Positions 26,142 to 34,704 of a stretch of DNA of 42,639 nucleotides are shown piece after piece. A model generated the notes under the pieces. That model saw only the letters and a program-made list of their open reading frames with translations, was not told the origin of the DNA and made no database searches. The DNA is from Paracoccaceae bacterium. GTDB taxonomy: Bacteria > Pseudomonadota > Alphaproteobacteria > Rhodobacterales > Rhodobacteraceae. The DNA lies in contig JASBTX010000037.1 of the NCBI GenBank assembly GCA_030148225.1, positions 1-42,639 of the forward strand. The letters run 5' to 3'. Position 1 is the first letter of the stretch. Each line of letters starts with the position of its first letter. The translations under genes and the position numbers were made by a program.

Positions 26142-27464
26142 CTAACCCTTGGCCTTGATGACCCTCAGGTGCGGCATCAATTTCGCCATTTCAGGGCCAT
26201 TGGCGCGCCCCGTCAACGCCTTTCTGAGGGGCTGAAACAACGCCTTGCCCTTGCGCCCGGTGGCTGATTTGACGGCCTGTGTCCATTCGGCCCATGTCGT
26301 CTCGGCCAGCGGCAATGCTGGCAGAAGCGTCATCGCCTCGGCCACAAATGTCTGATCATCAGGATCAATCGCCGGTTCGGCACCGTTTTGGCAGATATCC
26401 CACCAGACCGCGATATCGGCGCGGGTAGTGACATTGTCACGCACGGCATCCCAGAACGCCGCCGCCGACGCATCAGGTACACCTGCCTCTCGCAACGCGC
26501 CACCTACAGCGTCGTAGGGCTGCATCGATAAAAAGCGCGCGGTTAGCGGCATCAGATCGTCGGCATCGAATTTGGTTGGCGCGGCACCGAAATGGGACAT
26601 GTCGAACCCGTCGGCCAGCCCGTCAAGACTGTCCTGCAATTCGACCGGCTGCGAGGCTCCAAGCCGCGCCATCAACGACAAGAGCGCCATCGGCTCCACA
26701 CCCTGTTCACGCAGGTCCTTCAACGCCAGCGTGCCAAGGCGTTTGGACAACGCCTCGCCCGCTGGTCCGGTCAAAAGCGAATGATGCGCAAATTCCGGGT
26801 GGTCATGGCCCAGCGCGGCCATGATCTGAATCTGGGTGGCCGTGTTGGTAACGTGATCCGAGCCGCGCACGACATGGGTCACACCCATATCCGTATCATC
26901 GACAACCGATGCCAGCGTGTAAAGCACCTGGCCATCACCCCGGATGAGCACCGGGTCCGACACGCTGGCCGCGTCGATCGAAATCTCGCCCAAAATTCCG
27001 TCTGTCCATGCGATGCGCGCATGTTCCAGCAAAAACCGCCAGTGTCCGGGCCGTGTTTCGCGCAAGGCATCGCGCTCTGCCGCCGACAGATCCAGCGCAG
27101 CGCGGTCATATACCGGGGGCTTGCCCATGTTCAGTTGCTTCTTGCGCTTGAGATCCAGTTCCGTCGGCGTCTCGAACGCTTCATAGAACCGGCCCCGCTC
27201 ACGCAATTCATCTGTCGCCGCCGCATACCGTTCCAGCCTGTCGGACTGCCGCTCCAGCCGGTCCCATGTCAGGCCCAGCCACTCCAGATCGCGCTGAATT
27301 GCATCGGCGAATTCAGGCTTGGAGCGTTCAGGATCGGTATCGTCCAGACGCAGGATGAACGTCCCGCCTGCCTTGCGGGCAATCAGATAGTTGAACAGCG
27401 CCGTTCTCAGGTTTCCGACATGCAGATAGCCGGTAGGCGACGGTGCGAAACGGGTTACGGTCAT
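26142..27464 (-). CDS. gltX: Glutamate--tRNA ligase
   Basis: Class I aminoacyl-tRNA synthetase of 440 residues that charges tRNA-Glu (and, in organisms without GlnRS, often tRNA-Gln). The HIGH signature is present as YLHVGNLRTALFNYL near the N-terminus, and the KMSKS loop as GEALSKRLGTL. That form is seen in the second GltX type common in alphaproteobacteria, so a second gltX may exist elsewhere. The frame runs about 100 codons further upstream, but the ATG at 27464 gives the family N-terminus MTVTRFAPSPTG and is preceded by AAGGAG. It is divergent from the HisC-like gene. Confidence 0.94.
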   Translation of the reverse strand: MTVTRFAPSPTGYLHVGNLRTALFNYLIARKAGGTFILRLDDTDPERSKPEFADAIQRDLEWLGLTWDRLERQSDRLERYAAATDELRERGRFYEAFETPTELDLKRKKQLNMGKPPVYDRAALDLSAAERDALRETRPGHWRFLLEHARIAWTDGILGEISIDAASVSDPVLIRGDGQVLYTLASVVDDTDMGVTHVVRGSDHVTNTATQIQIMAALGHDHPEFAHHSLLTGPAGEALSKRLGTLALKDLREQGVEPMALLSLMARLGASQPVELQDSLDGLADGFDMSHFGAAPTKFDADDLMPLTARFLSMQPYDAVGGALREAGVPDASAAAFWDAVRDNVTTRADIAVWWDICQNGAEPAIDPDDQTFVAEAMTLLPALPLAETTWAEWTQAVKSATGRKGKALFQPLRKALTGRANGPEMAKLMPHLRVIKAKG

Positions 27465-27605
27465 GGTGCTTGCTCCTTGGCGTTCCTCAATCACAGCGCT
27501 TGAGAATTGTCCACCACTTCCCGTGGACACGCCAGCGCCGCAGCACCGTGCCGCCGGTTGGCCGGGCCTATTGCCGTCGGCCTTGTTTTGGGTCTGTATG
27601 GGCGC

Positions 27606-28718
27606 ATGACCGGTCCCCGCTATACACCCACTGTCGCCGCCCTGCCCGCCTCGGTTCCCTTTGTCGGGCCTGAAACGCTGGAACGCCAGCGCGGACGCCC
27701 GTTTGCTGCGCGCATTGGCGCAAACGAGAGTATATTTGGCCCGTCGCCCAAGGCGATCCACGCCATGGCGCAGGCCGCATCAGAGTGCTGGATGTATGGC
27801 GATCCCGAGAACTATGACCTGCGTCATGCACTGGCGATGCACTACGGGATCGGTGCCGACAATATCGTGGTCGGCGAAGGGATTGACGGGCTTCTTGGTT
27901 ATCTCGTTCGTCTGCTGGTTGGTCCCGGTGATGCGGTCGTGACCTCAGACGGGGCGTATCCCACCTTCAATTTTCACGTGGCTGCCCAGGGCGGCAGCCT
28001 GCACCGCGTTCCCTATAGCAATGATGCCGAGGACCTGCCCGCGCTGATCGCCTGCGCGCGCGAACTGGACGCCAAGCTGGTTTATTTTGCCAATCCGGAC
28101 AATCCGATGGGCACCTGGGCCAGCGGCCCGGATATTCTGAGCGCACTGGATCCGCTGCCTGATCAGACCGTGCTGTTGCTGGACGAGGCCTATGTCGAAT
28201 TCGCCCCCGAAGGCACCGCGCCCGCACTGCCGCTTGACCGGGAAAACGTGATCCGGATGCGCACCTTTTCCAAGGCCTATGGCATGGCCGGTGCGCGTGT
28301 GGGTTACGCCATGGGCGCGTCCGGGCTGATCCGAAGCTTTGAGAAAGTACGCAACCATTTCGGCATGTCGCGCATCGCGCAGGCCGGTGCACTGGCGGCG
28401 CTGGGTGATCAGGAATATCTGCAATCGGTCGTCACTCAGGTCGACGCGGCGCGCAAACGGATTGCGGTCATAGCCGCCGATAACGGGCTGCGGGCGCTGC
28501 CCTCGGCGACGAATTTCGTGACCATCGATTGCGGGCAGGACGGCGATTATGCGCGCGCTGTCCTTCAGGCCCTGCAAGCGCAGGACATGTTCGTCAGAAT
28601 GCCCTTTGTCGCACCGGGCGACAGGTGCATCCGGATCAGCTGCGCGCCGGGGCCGGTGCTGGATCTGTTTGAGCGGGCGCTTGCCGCCGCCCTTGCGGCT
28701 TTACCCGCCAAAAGATGA
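27606..28718 (+). CDS. HisC-like pyridoxal-phosphate aminotransferase
   Basis: A 370-residue fold-type I aminotransferase of the histidinol-phosphate aminotransferase (class I/II) type. It shows the ANESIFGPSP segment near residue 40, VGEGIDGLL, FANPDNPMGTW, LLDEAYVEF and the PLP lysine in MRTFSKAYGMAGARVGYA. Relatives include HisC and aromatic or other aminotransferases; with no his genes nearby the substrate is open. The frame extends upstream of 27606, but MTGPRYTP is the more typical start. Confidence 0.86.
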   Translation: MTGPRYTPTVAALPASVPFVGPETLERQRGRPFAARIGANESIFGPSPKAIHAMAQAASECWMYGDPENYDLRHALAMHYGIGADNIVVGEGIDGLLGYLVRLLVGPGDAVVTSDGAYPTFNFHVAAQGGSLHRVPYSNDAEDLPALIACARELDAKLVYFANPDNPMGTWASGPDILSALDPLPDQTVLLLDEAYVEFAPEGTAPALPLDRENVIRMRTFSKAYGMAGARVGYAMGASGLIRSFEKVRNHFGMSRIAQAGALAALGDQEYLQSVVTQVDAARKRIAVIAADNGLRALPSATNFVTIDCGQDGDYARAVLQALQAQDMFVRMPFVAPGDRCIRISCAPGPVLDLFERALAAALAALPAKR

Positions 28719-28764
28719 CAACAAGGCGAATCGTGCTAGTCTTTGTACCAGCAGGAGGAACCGG

Positions 28765-28944
28765 ATGCCTGAACAGCACATTCCCCGCCGGGTCGAAGAC
28801 TATACAACACCCTTTCTTGTCTCGCTGGGTGTGCTCTTTTTCATGGCGCTCTTTGCGATCTGGGCCAGCTTTGGCTATCTGACCGCGATCCTGATCGGCT
28901 GGGTGGTTGACAGCCTGCTGAAAAACCGTGCCGCCCGTCGCTGA
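28765..28944 (+). CDS. Small membrane protein (59 aa)
   Basis: A 59-residue protein with two closely spaced hydrophobic segments (FLVSLGVLFFMALFAIW and YLTAILIGWVVDSLL) and charged ends. The frame is open far upstream into the aminotransferase gene, but the ribosome site AGGAGGA at 28754-28760 points clearly to the ATG at 28765. It follows the HisC-like gene by 46 nt. Function unknown; I see no family match. Confidence 0.7.
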   Translation: MPEQHIPRRVEDYTTPFLVSLGVLFFMALFAIWASFGYLTAILIGWVVDSLLKNRAARR

Positions 28945-28968
28945 TACCTGCGCTGTTACAGGCCACCC

Positions 28969-30180
28969 CTAAACTGACTGCTGATCGGCGATATACTGTG
29001 CCGCTGCTTCTGTTGCGCCTGAACCGTGTGGGATGTTCAGTGCCTTGAGACCGGTATCGATTGTGCCGATGACGGACATGATCATCTGTGCGTTGACATG
29101 CCCCATATGCCCGATGCGGAAAAACCCATGCGATTGCGGGCTGTTTGACGGGGCCAGCCCCAGACCAATGCCCAGCGTCAGACCGGCCTGATCCTCGGCC
29201 CACTCTCTGAGTTGCGTTGCAAAAGGCGCTGTCATCCTGAGCGATGTCACCGCGTGGCTGCGTTTGGCGGGATCAGCCATGTTGAACTCCATGCTGCCGC
29301 CCTCTGACCAGATATCAATCGCCCGCCAGATCGCATTGGCCAGAACCTCGTGGCGGTGCCAGACATTCTGCATGCCTTCGGTCAGGATCATGTCCAGCGC
29401 CTGACGCAGACCATAAAGGTGATGGGTCGGCGCGGTGCCAAAGAAATATTCGTAGAAAACATGCGGATCGACCCGGCGCTTCCAATCCCAATAGGGGGTA
29501 ACGCAATTCGCCCTGTCCCGCGCCGCTGCCGCCTTGTCGTTGAAATAGACAAACCCCATACCGGGCGGCGTCATCAGGCCCTTTTGACAACCGGTCACCA
29601 TGACATCGACGCCCCAGTCGTCCATTTCGAACCGGTCACATCCCAGCGACGCGATACAATCAACCATCAAGAGCGCCGGGTGCCCCAGATCGGCGATGAG
29701 ACGGCCCAGTGCCGCGATATCGTTGCGGGCCGATGTCGCGGTATCGACATGCACGGCGAGGACGGCCCTGATCTCGTGATTGACATCCGCTTTCAGCGCC
29801 TCACCTACCCGCGACATATCGATATCCGACCGGTTGCCGAAATCCAGCACCTGGGGCCGTGCGCCCAGCCCTTCGGCAACATCCCCCCAACCATGGCCGA
29901 ATGTACCCGTCGCCAGCACCAGCACCTTGTCCCCGCGCGCCAGCGTATTGGCAAGCGCGGCCTCCCAGACGCCATGACCATTGGCAATATAGATCGCCAC
30001 GTGATGCGACGTTCGCCCAACCTTACAGAGATCGGGAAACAGTCCTTCGACCAGATCGACCAGCTCACCTTTGTAGATGTTTGGTGCCGGGCGATGCATC
30101 GCCTGCAACACCGCGTCGGGAATAACCGACGGGCCCGGAATGGCGAGGTAGTGGCGGCCCTGGCTAAGCTTTGGTGTCAT
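28969..30180 (-). CDS. Class V aminotransferase (alanine--glyoxylate type)
   Basis: A 403-residue PLP enzyme of the class V group that includes alanine-glyoxylate and serine-glyoxylate aminotransferases. The N-terminal IPGPSVIPDAVLQAM contains the substrate-binding loop, ATGTFGHGW the phosphate-binding turn, MVDCIASLGCDRFEMDDWGVD the PLP-ring aspartate, and VTGCQKGLMTPPG the Schiff-base lysine. An ATG at 30180 with AGAGGGG upstream is preferred over a codon 39 nt earlier. It lies 50 nt downstream of the glycosyltransferase gene on the same strand. Confidence 0.9.
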   Translation of the reverse strand: MTPKLSQGRHYLAIPGPSVIPDAVLQAMHRPAPNIYKGELVDLVEGLFPDLCKVGRTSHHVAIYIANGHGVWEAALANTLARGDKVLVLATGTFGHGWGDVAEGLGARPQVLDFGNRSDIDMSRVGEALKADVNHEIRAVLAVHVDTATSARNDIAALGRLIADLGHPALLMVDCIASLGCDRFEMDDWGVDVMVTGCQKGLMTPPGMGFVYFNDKAAAARDRANCVTPYWDWKRRVDPHVFYEYFFGTAPTHHLYGLRQALDMILTEGMQNVWHRHEVLANAIWRAIDIWSEGGSMEFNMADPAKRSHAVTSLRMTAPFATQLREWAEDQAGLTLGIGLGLAPSNSPQSHGFFRIGHMGHVNAQMIMSVIGTIDTGLKALNIPHGSGATEAAAQYIADQQSV

Positions 30181-30230
30181 GTGATCCCCTCTTTCAGAAT
30201 GATCTAAAATTGGGACCACCGGGCGTCAAT

Positions 30231-30917
30231 TCACTTTCCGTGCGTGTATTCATCAGCAAGCGTGATGGGCGATACGCCCGCCAGATAGCGGATCAGCGTC
30301 CAGAGGTTTCGGGCCCCCTGCCTGACCCAGCCCCGGCGCGCATAACGTTCTGCGCTGGTGCGCATGATGATACCGAGCGGCACCAGACGGCCACGCAGCC
30401 GCCGGGCGATCGCCACATCCTCCATCAGGGGAATATCGGGATAGCCGCCAATTTCATCATACAGCTGCCGCGAAATCAGCAGGCCCTGATCGCCATAGGG
30501 CAACGAAAATAGGCGGCTTCGGATATTGGCCCAGGCGGCAACCAGAATTGCGGGCAGACCGCGCGACCGGAACCGAAGCCGGCCATAGCCCGCGTGATCC
30601 GACACCCGGATATGGTCGGAGACCGCCACCTCCCACCCCTCGTCAACATGGGTGTCCGCATGCAGGATCAGGATCCAGCTACCCCCGGCACGGGCGACAC
30701 CACGGCGCAGTTGCGCACCGCGCCCGGCCGAACCGCTGACCAGCGTCGCGCCAACCTCTTCGGCAATCGCCGCCGTCGCATCCGTTGACCCGCCATCGGA
30801 AATGATCAGCTCGCGGATCAGCCCGCTGGATACGGCCGTCGCGAGCGCGCCGAGCGTCGCGGGCAACACATCGGCGCTGTTCAGCGTGGGAATGACGATA
30901 CTTAGCGGCGCGGGCAT
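30231..30917 (-). CDS. TIGR04283-like family 2 glycosyltransferase
   Basis: A 228-residue GT-A fold glycosyltransferase. The N-terminus IVIPTLNSADVLPATL, the nucleotide-sugar site ISDGGSTDATAA and the metal-binding HADTHVDEGW are plain, and the compact size fits the TIGR04283 group. That group has been linked to arsenosugar synthesis in some bacteria, but no arsenic gene lies here, so only the fold and general activity are claimed. It is transcribed away from ygfZ. Confidence 0.85.
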   Translation of the reverse strand: MPAPLSIVIPTLNSADVLPATLGALATAVSSGLIRELIISDGGSTDATAAIAEEVGATLVSGSAGRGAQLRRGVARAGGSWILILHADTHVDEGWEVAVSDHIRVSDHAGYGRLRFRSRGLPAILVAAWANIRSRLFSLPYGDQGLLISRQLYDEIGGYPDIPLMEDVAIARRLRGRLVPLGIIMRTSAERYARRGWVRQGARNLWTLIRYLAGVSPITLADEYTHGK

Positions 30918-30992
30918 TCAAAGGGTACTTTCCAAACTGCACCGGCATATATAGTGGGCAGGGCAAACCGGCAATCTCGGGGACCGACCGGC

Positions 30993-31739
30993 ATGAATTC
31001 CAGAACTGTATTGCGCCTGACCGGCGCGGATCGTGTGAAATTTCTGGACGGCATCGTGACCAATCGCGTGCCGGATGCGGAAGGTGAGCTTGTCTATGCG
31101 GCACTGCTGAGCCCTCAGGGCAAATATCTGGCCGATTTCTTTTTGTTGGCCGACGGCGACAGCCACCTGATCGACGTGGATGCGTCACTCTGCGATGCGC
31201 TCAGGGCGCGGCTTATGCTCTACGTGCTCCGCGCGGATGTCAGCATTGCCGAGACCCCGCTCTTTGTGCATCGCGGCATGGGGCCAGTACCTGCTGATGC
31301 GCTCTCCGATCCCCGTCACCCCGATCTGGGATGGCGCGCCTATCGTGACGCGCCGCAATCCGATGATGTCACCGACTGGGATGCCACCCGCGCCCGCCTC
31401 TTGGTGCCGCAATCAGGCACGGAACTTATCGCGAACGAAAGCTATATACTTGAGGCCAATTTCGAGGCGCTGAACGGCGTCGACTTCCGCAAAGGCTGTT
31501 ATGTCGGGCAAGAGGTTACCGCCCGCATGAAACACAAGACAACGCTCAGGAAAGGGCTGGCAGCGCTTCTGGTCGCGGGCGTATGTGCCCCGGGTGACAG
31601 CGTTTGGTCAGACGGCAAGGATGTTGGCCGCATCACGACTCGGGCCGGAGATCATGCCATTGCGTATCTGCGGTTTGACCGCGCCACCGGAGCATTAACC
31701 GCCGGAAAGGCCAGCCTAACCATCACCGACCGCGTATAA
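30993..31739 (+). CDS. ygfZ: Folate-binding YgfZ-family protein
   Basis: A 248-residue GcvT-related tetrahydrofolate-binding protein involved in assembly or repair of iron-sulfur enzymes. The family signature KGCYVGQEVTARMKHK is present near residue 165, with the conserved cysteine. The N-terminus VLRLTGADRVKFLDGIVTN is typical. The start is the ATG at 30993 rather than a codon 39 nt upstream. Its 3' end nearly meets that of efp, read from the other strand (11 nt apart). Confidence 0.9.
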   Translation: MNSRTVLRLTGADRVKFLDGIVTNRVPDAEGELVYAALLSPQGKYLADFFLLADGDSHLIDVDASLCDALRARLMLYVLRADVSIAETPLFVHRGMGPVPADALSDPRHPDLGWRAYRDAPQSDDVTDWDATRARLLVPQSGTELIANESYILEANFEALNGVDFRKGCYVGQEVTARMKHKTTLRKGLAALLVAGVCAPGDSVWSDGKDVGRITTRAGDHAIAYLRFDRATGALTAGKASLTITDRV

Positions 31740-31750
31740 TTCCGCAGGGC

Positions 31751-32314
31751 TCAGGCCCGTTCGGAATATTCCATCGTTTCGGTGTTGACGACGATATCCT
31801 CGTCCTGCGCAACAAAGGGCGGCACCATGACCTTGACCCCGTTATCCAGAAGCGCGGGTTTGAAGCTGTTGGCCGCTGTCTGTCCCTTTACCACCGGTTC
31901 TGTCTCGACAACCTTGCAAATTACCTTTTGCGGCAGGGTCGCGCTCAGCGCTTCGCTTTCGTAATACTCGATCTGCGCGGTCATGCCGTCCTGCAGAAAG
32001 GGGCGGCGGTCGCCCAGAATTTCTGCCGGCAATTCGATCTGCTCATAGGTTTCCGTATCCATGAAGACCAGCATGCCGTCATTCTCATAGAGGAACTGCT
32101 GATCCTTCTGTTCGAGCCGAACGCGCTCGACCTTGTCGGCAGAACGGAAGCGTTCATTCAGCTTGGAGCCGTTGCGCAGATTGCGCAGCTCGACCTGGGC
32201 AAACGCGCCACCCTTGCCGGGCTTGACGTGTTCGACCTTCACCGCCGCCCAGAGCCCGTCATTATGCTCGAGCACGTTTCCGGGGCGAATCTCGTTTCCG
32301 TTGATTTTTGGCAT
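31751..32314 (-). CDS. efp: Elongation factor P
   Basis: The 187-residue translation factor that relieves ribosome stalling at polyproline stretches. The KOW-like domain I has the modification-loop lysine in KPGKGGAF near residue 34, and the two OB domains follow; the C-terminal [13 protein letters not shown] segment is standard. Efficient translation of proline-rich stretches such as the Ala-Pro tract of FtsY in this same window might depend on EF-P, though alternating Ala-Pro is a weaker stall than Pro-Pro. A likely promoter lies 44-72 nt upstream of the start. Confidence 0.96.
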   Translation of the reverse strand: MPKINGNEIRPGNVLEHNDGLWAAVKVEHVKPGKGGAFAQVELRNLRNGSKLNERFRSADKVERVRLEQKDQQFLYENDGMLVFMDTETYEQIELPAEILGDRRPFLQDGMTAQIEYYESEALSATLPQKVICKVVETEPVVKGQTAANSFKPALLDNGVKVMVPPFVAQDEDIVVNTETMEYSERA

Positions 32315-32357
32315 TTTGTCAAAACCTTGGCGAAATCTTGATCAGAGTTTGACGGAC

Positions 32358-32386
32358 CCTATATATTGACCGGAATTGGCTGACAA
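32358..32386 (-). promoter_or_regulatory. Candidate efp promoter
   Basis: On the minus strand TTGTCA (32386-32381), a 17-bp spacer and TATAGG (32363-32358) resemble a sigma-70 promoter (five and four of six matches) facing efp. Confidence 0.4.
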
Positions 32387-32529
32387 GGCGACTAGATGCG
32401 GTGTTCGACAAATTAAGATATGCGCTGTACGCATAGGAGGTATTCCCAAATAGGGACACCGAATCGCGAAAAACCCGTCATAAGAACCCCTACGCCAGAA
32501 ACGCAAGAGCAATAATAAAGGACGACGAG

Positions 32530-32847
32530 ATGAGAGATTTCGTTGACGGCACTGCTTTCAACTTTGAGCAGGGCCAAAGATCGCGCAAACTGTTCGCTGC
32601 CGTGGTGCTTGCTGCGCTGGATGACGCGATTGCCGATGACAAGAAATATGGTAACGGTCCCGAACAGATCGCCCGCTGGGCCCGGTCTCGCGATGGTCGC
32701 GAGGTTCTCTCTTGCGCGGGGATTGACCCGAATGAGCGTGTGGTTTCCGGCCTCATGGAATTTGTGCAAAGCGGCGTGCGGACTTCTGTCGCCCTTTCGC
32801 GCGAAGAAAGCGAGCGGCGCAACGCCGCCCAGGCCGAAGCGGCCTGA
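32530..32847 (+). CDS. DUF6280 family protein
   Basis: A 105-residue soluble protein that matches DUF6280, a family I know from Rhodobacteraceae with very strong conservation, notably the blocks AAVVLAALDDAIADDKKYGNG and REVLSCAGIDPNERVV. No function is established. It is divergent from efp across a 215-nt spacer that contains two very short ATG-to-stop frames (six and five codons) of uncertain meaning. The ribosome site is AAGGACGACGAG just before the ATG. Confidence 0.85.
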   Translation: MRDFVDGTAFNFEQGQRSRKLFAAVVLAALDDAIADDKKYGNGPEQIARWARSRDGREVLSCAGIDPNERVVSGLMEFVQSGVRTSVALSREESERRNAAQAEAA

Positions 32848-32853
32848 CGATTC

Positions 32854-32888
32854 CCGGCCCGGCTGCGCGATGATTGTCGCGGGGCCGG
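32854..32888. terminator. Strong hairpin between convergent genes
   Basis: CCGGCCC (32854-32860) pairs with GGGCCGG (32882-32888), and inside it CGCGA (32866-32870) pairs with TCGCG (32877-32881). The hairpin lies between two converging genes, where a terminator is expected, but no T-run follows on either strand, so it may act with Rho or only protect the 3' ends. Confidence 0.45.
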
Positions 32889-32897
32889 CCAGCTGCC

Positions 32898-33467
32898 TCA
32901 GAACATGACCAGCCATTGCCGGACGCTGTAGAATTCCAGCGCCAGCAGCAGGATCAGAGTCAGCCTGATCCCTGTTCCGCGAAACGCCGAGACCATCCAG
33001 ATCACCAGTGCAGCACTCGTCAGTCCTTCGATCGGGCCGATGATATTGCCGTAATGTGCAGGATCCCAATAGCTTAGCGGGCTTTCGAATACCCAGTCCG
33101 TAACCGGCCAGAAATGCGGCCTGCCATCATCGTGATGAAACAGCAGATCGAATGAAAGATGCAGAAGGCCAGCAGACGCAAATGCGCGCAGCGCCCCGGA
33201 CCGCCAGCGAACGGCAACAAACAGGATCAGCAGCCAGACAAAGAAGGAATTGTCGATGGCAAATACGGATTGCCATGCATCGGAAAAATACAGCTCACCA
33301 AAAACCCGCGATGGCGGTATCTGCAGCACATAGAGCGAGACCGCAGCTAAAACATATAACGAGAGATCAGGGGCAAATCCGCCCGCCAATGCGGCCGCCG
33401 TGATCACGGGCCGCCGTCGGTTTCCAAAAAGCGCGGCCCCAAAGATCAGATGCGCCGGCGTGTTCAC
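32898..33467 (-). CDS. Polytopic membrane protein of unknown function
   Basis: A 189-residue protein with about five hydrophobic segments. The N-terminus NTPAHLIFGAALFG followed by GGFAPDLSLYV and the HLSFDLLFHHDDGRPHFWP segment recall the YdjM-like/DUF4184-like membrane metal-hydrolase group, which keeps His and Asp residues at the membrane face. In Rhodobacteraceae such proteins are often labelled cobalamin biosynthesis protein CobQ, for which I see no support. It starts 12 nt after the stop of the acidic PopZ-like gene, so the two are probably cotranscribed. Confidence 0.7.
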   Translation of the reverse strand: MNTPAHLIFGAALFGNRRRPVITAAALAGGFAPDLSLYVLAAVSLYVLQIPPSRVFGELYFSDAWQSVFAIDNSFFVWLLILFVAVRWRSGALRAFASAGLLHLSFDLLFHHDDGRPHFWPVTDWVFESPLSYWDPAHYGNIIGPIEGLTSAALVIWMVSAFRGTGIRLTLILLLALEFYSVRQWLVMF

Positions 33468-33479
33468 CGCCCGAAGACC

Positions 33480-34634
33480 CTAGTCTTCGAATTCCCGGGT
33501 CGACATGACGCGATGAATCTCCCGGCGGACTAGCTTGCGAACATTTCGGGTGATGCGCTCACCCAATGCGCCATGCAACTCTTCGCGCACGAACTGGCTT
33601 ACAAGCTGTCTGAGCGCGTCCTCATCCAGCAATTCCTCTTCGCGGTAGGCATCATCTGCCGGAAACTCTGCCGCATCGCGCACATCCTGCAGCGTCAGCT
33701 CCTCTTCATCCGGCAGCGCTTCGTCATCCACATCCTCGACCTCGGCATATTCGACATCCTCGGGCCGGGCCGCCTCGGCCTCTTCATCCATCTCGGCCGC
33801 TGCCGCATCTTCCTCATGCGCATTGGCCTGCTGCTCCGCGATTTCCTCGCCCACGCGCGCGAAATTTTCCGGCTCGCCCGCGGCCTTTGGCGCGGCTTCA
33901 TCCCTCGGCTTGCCACCGATAATCGCACTCAGGTTGATGTCGACAGCCGCATTCAGATCGTCAGCATCCGAATGCTCATCCTCGTAATAGGCACCGTCAC
34001 CCGTGCGGGCAAAGGTGACCGGCCCGAAATCGTCGTCATCCTCGGAAGCGGCCTCTTTACCCTCAATTTCCTGAACTTCAGGCGCATGTTCCTCGGGTTC
34101 GGCATCCTGTTCGGCAAAAGCGGCCTCGGGCGGGGTTTCATCCTCGATCTCGTCCGCGCTGGAATGCAGGGCAGAAGCGATGGCATCCAATGTTGATCCG
34201 TTTGCCGCCGTTTCGGGCTCATCGGCCTCGTTTTCGAGCCGGGCCAAGCGGCGGCGGCGGCGTTTCAGCCGTAGTGACCCCAGACCCTCGTCATCGTCGT
34301 CGTCATCCTCATCATCGCTGTCATCCTCAGCAGCTTCCGGCTCCTGAACCACGCGCAGCGACGGGGTCAGCAACAGGGCGTTCGGATCATCGATTTCCGG
34401 CGCTGGATCTGTGTCGTCCAAGGCCGCATCGTCATCCCCTGATCCGGATGCGCCGTCGGGTTCGATATCCGGGACAGCCATGATATGCGCCACATCCGGC
34501 GGGGTGAATTCCGGTTCTTCGGGCGTCGCAATGTCCATATCCGAGGCCGAGGTGATCGCCACCTCCTCGGATACCAGCCGCCTGATCGAGGATAACACAT
34601 CCTCTATCGGGGGGGATTTCTGAGCTTTGGACAT
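33480..34634 (-). CDS. Large acidic PopZ-like (DUF2497-like) protein
   Basis: A 384-residue protein with short conserved ends and a long acidic, low-complexity middle. The N-terminal helix PPIEDVLSSIRRLVSEE resembles the N-terminal motif of PopZ. The C-terminal 45 residues (from LRQLVSQFVREEL through NVRKLVRREIHRVM) form predicted helices like the PopZ oligomerisation region. Between them lie about 290 residues dominated by Glu, Asp, Ala and Pro, including an almost pure Asp/Glu run near residue 105 followed by a basic patch (LRLKRRRRRLARL). PopZ is the alphaproteobacterial pole organiser that condenses into polar microdomains; identity here rests on architecture and short motifs. It lies 70 nt downstream of tolC. 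Confidence 0.6.
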   Translation of the reverse strand: MSKAQKSPPIEDVLSSIRRLVSEEVAITSASDMDIATPEEPEFTPPDVAHIMAVPDIEPDGASGSGDDDAALDDTDPAPEIDDPNALLLTPSLRVVQEPEAAEDDSDDEDDDDDDEGLGSLRLKRRRRRLARLENEADEPETAANGSTLDAIASALHSSADEIEDETPPEAAFAEQDAEPEEHAPEVQEIEGKEAASEDDDDFGPVTFARTGDGAYYEDEHSDADDLNAAVDINLSAIIGGKPRDEAAPKAAGEPENFARVGEEIAEQQANAHEEDAAAAEMDEEAEAARPEDVEYAEVEDVDDEALPDEEELTLQDVRDAAEFPADDAYREEELLDEDALRQLVSQFVREELHGALGERITRNVRKLVRREIHRVMSTREFED

Positions 34635-34704
34635 TTACCGCCTCGTTTGCCTCCGTATCACTCTAGCCTGCGGACAAACGTCAGACAACAAATAGCTGCA
34701 ATTG

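Noticed and set aside
30231..30917. Glycosyltransferase as part of an arsenosugar locus
   Set aside because: The family is linked to arsenosugars in some genomes, but no arsenic gene is adjacent, so only the general activity is claimed.
32413..33069. 218-residue minus-strand open frame
   Set aside because: It is antisense to the whole DUF6280 gene and overlaps the membrane-protein gene in another frame; low-complexity composition and no family match.
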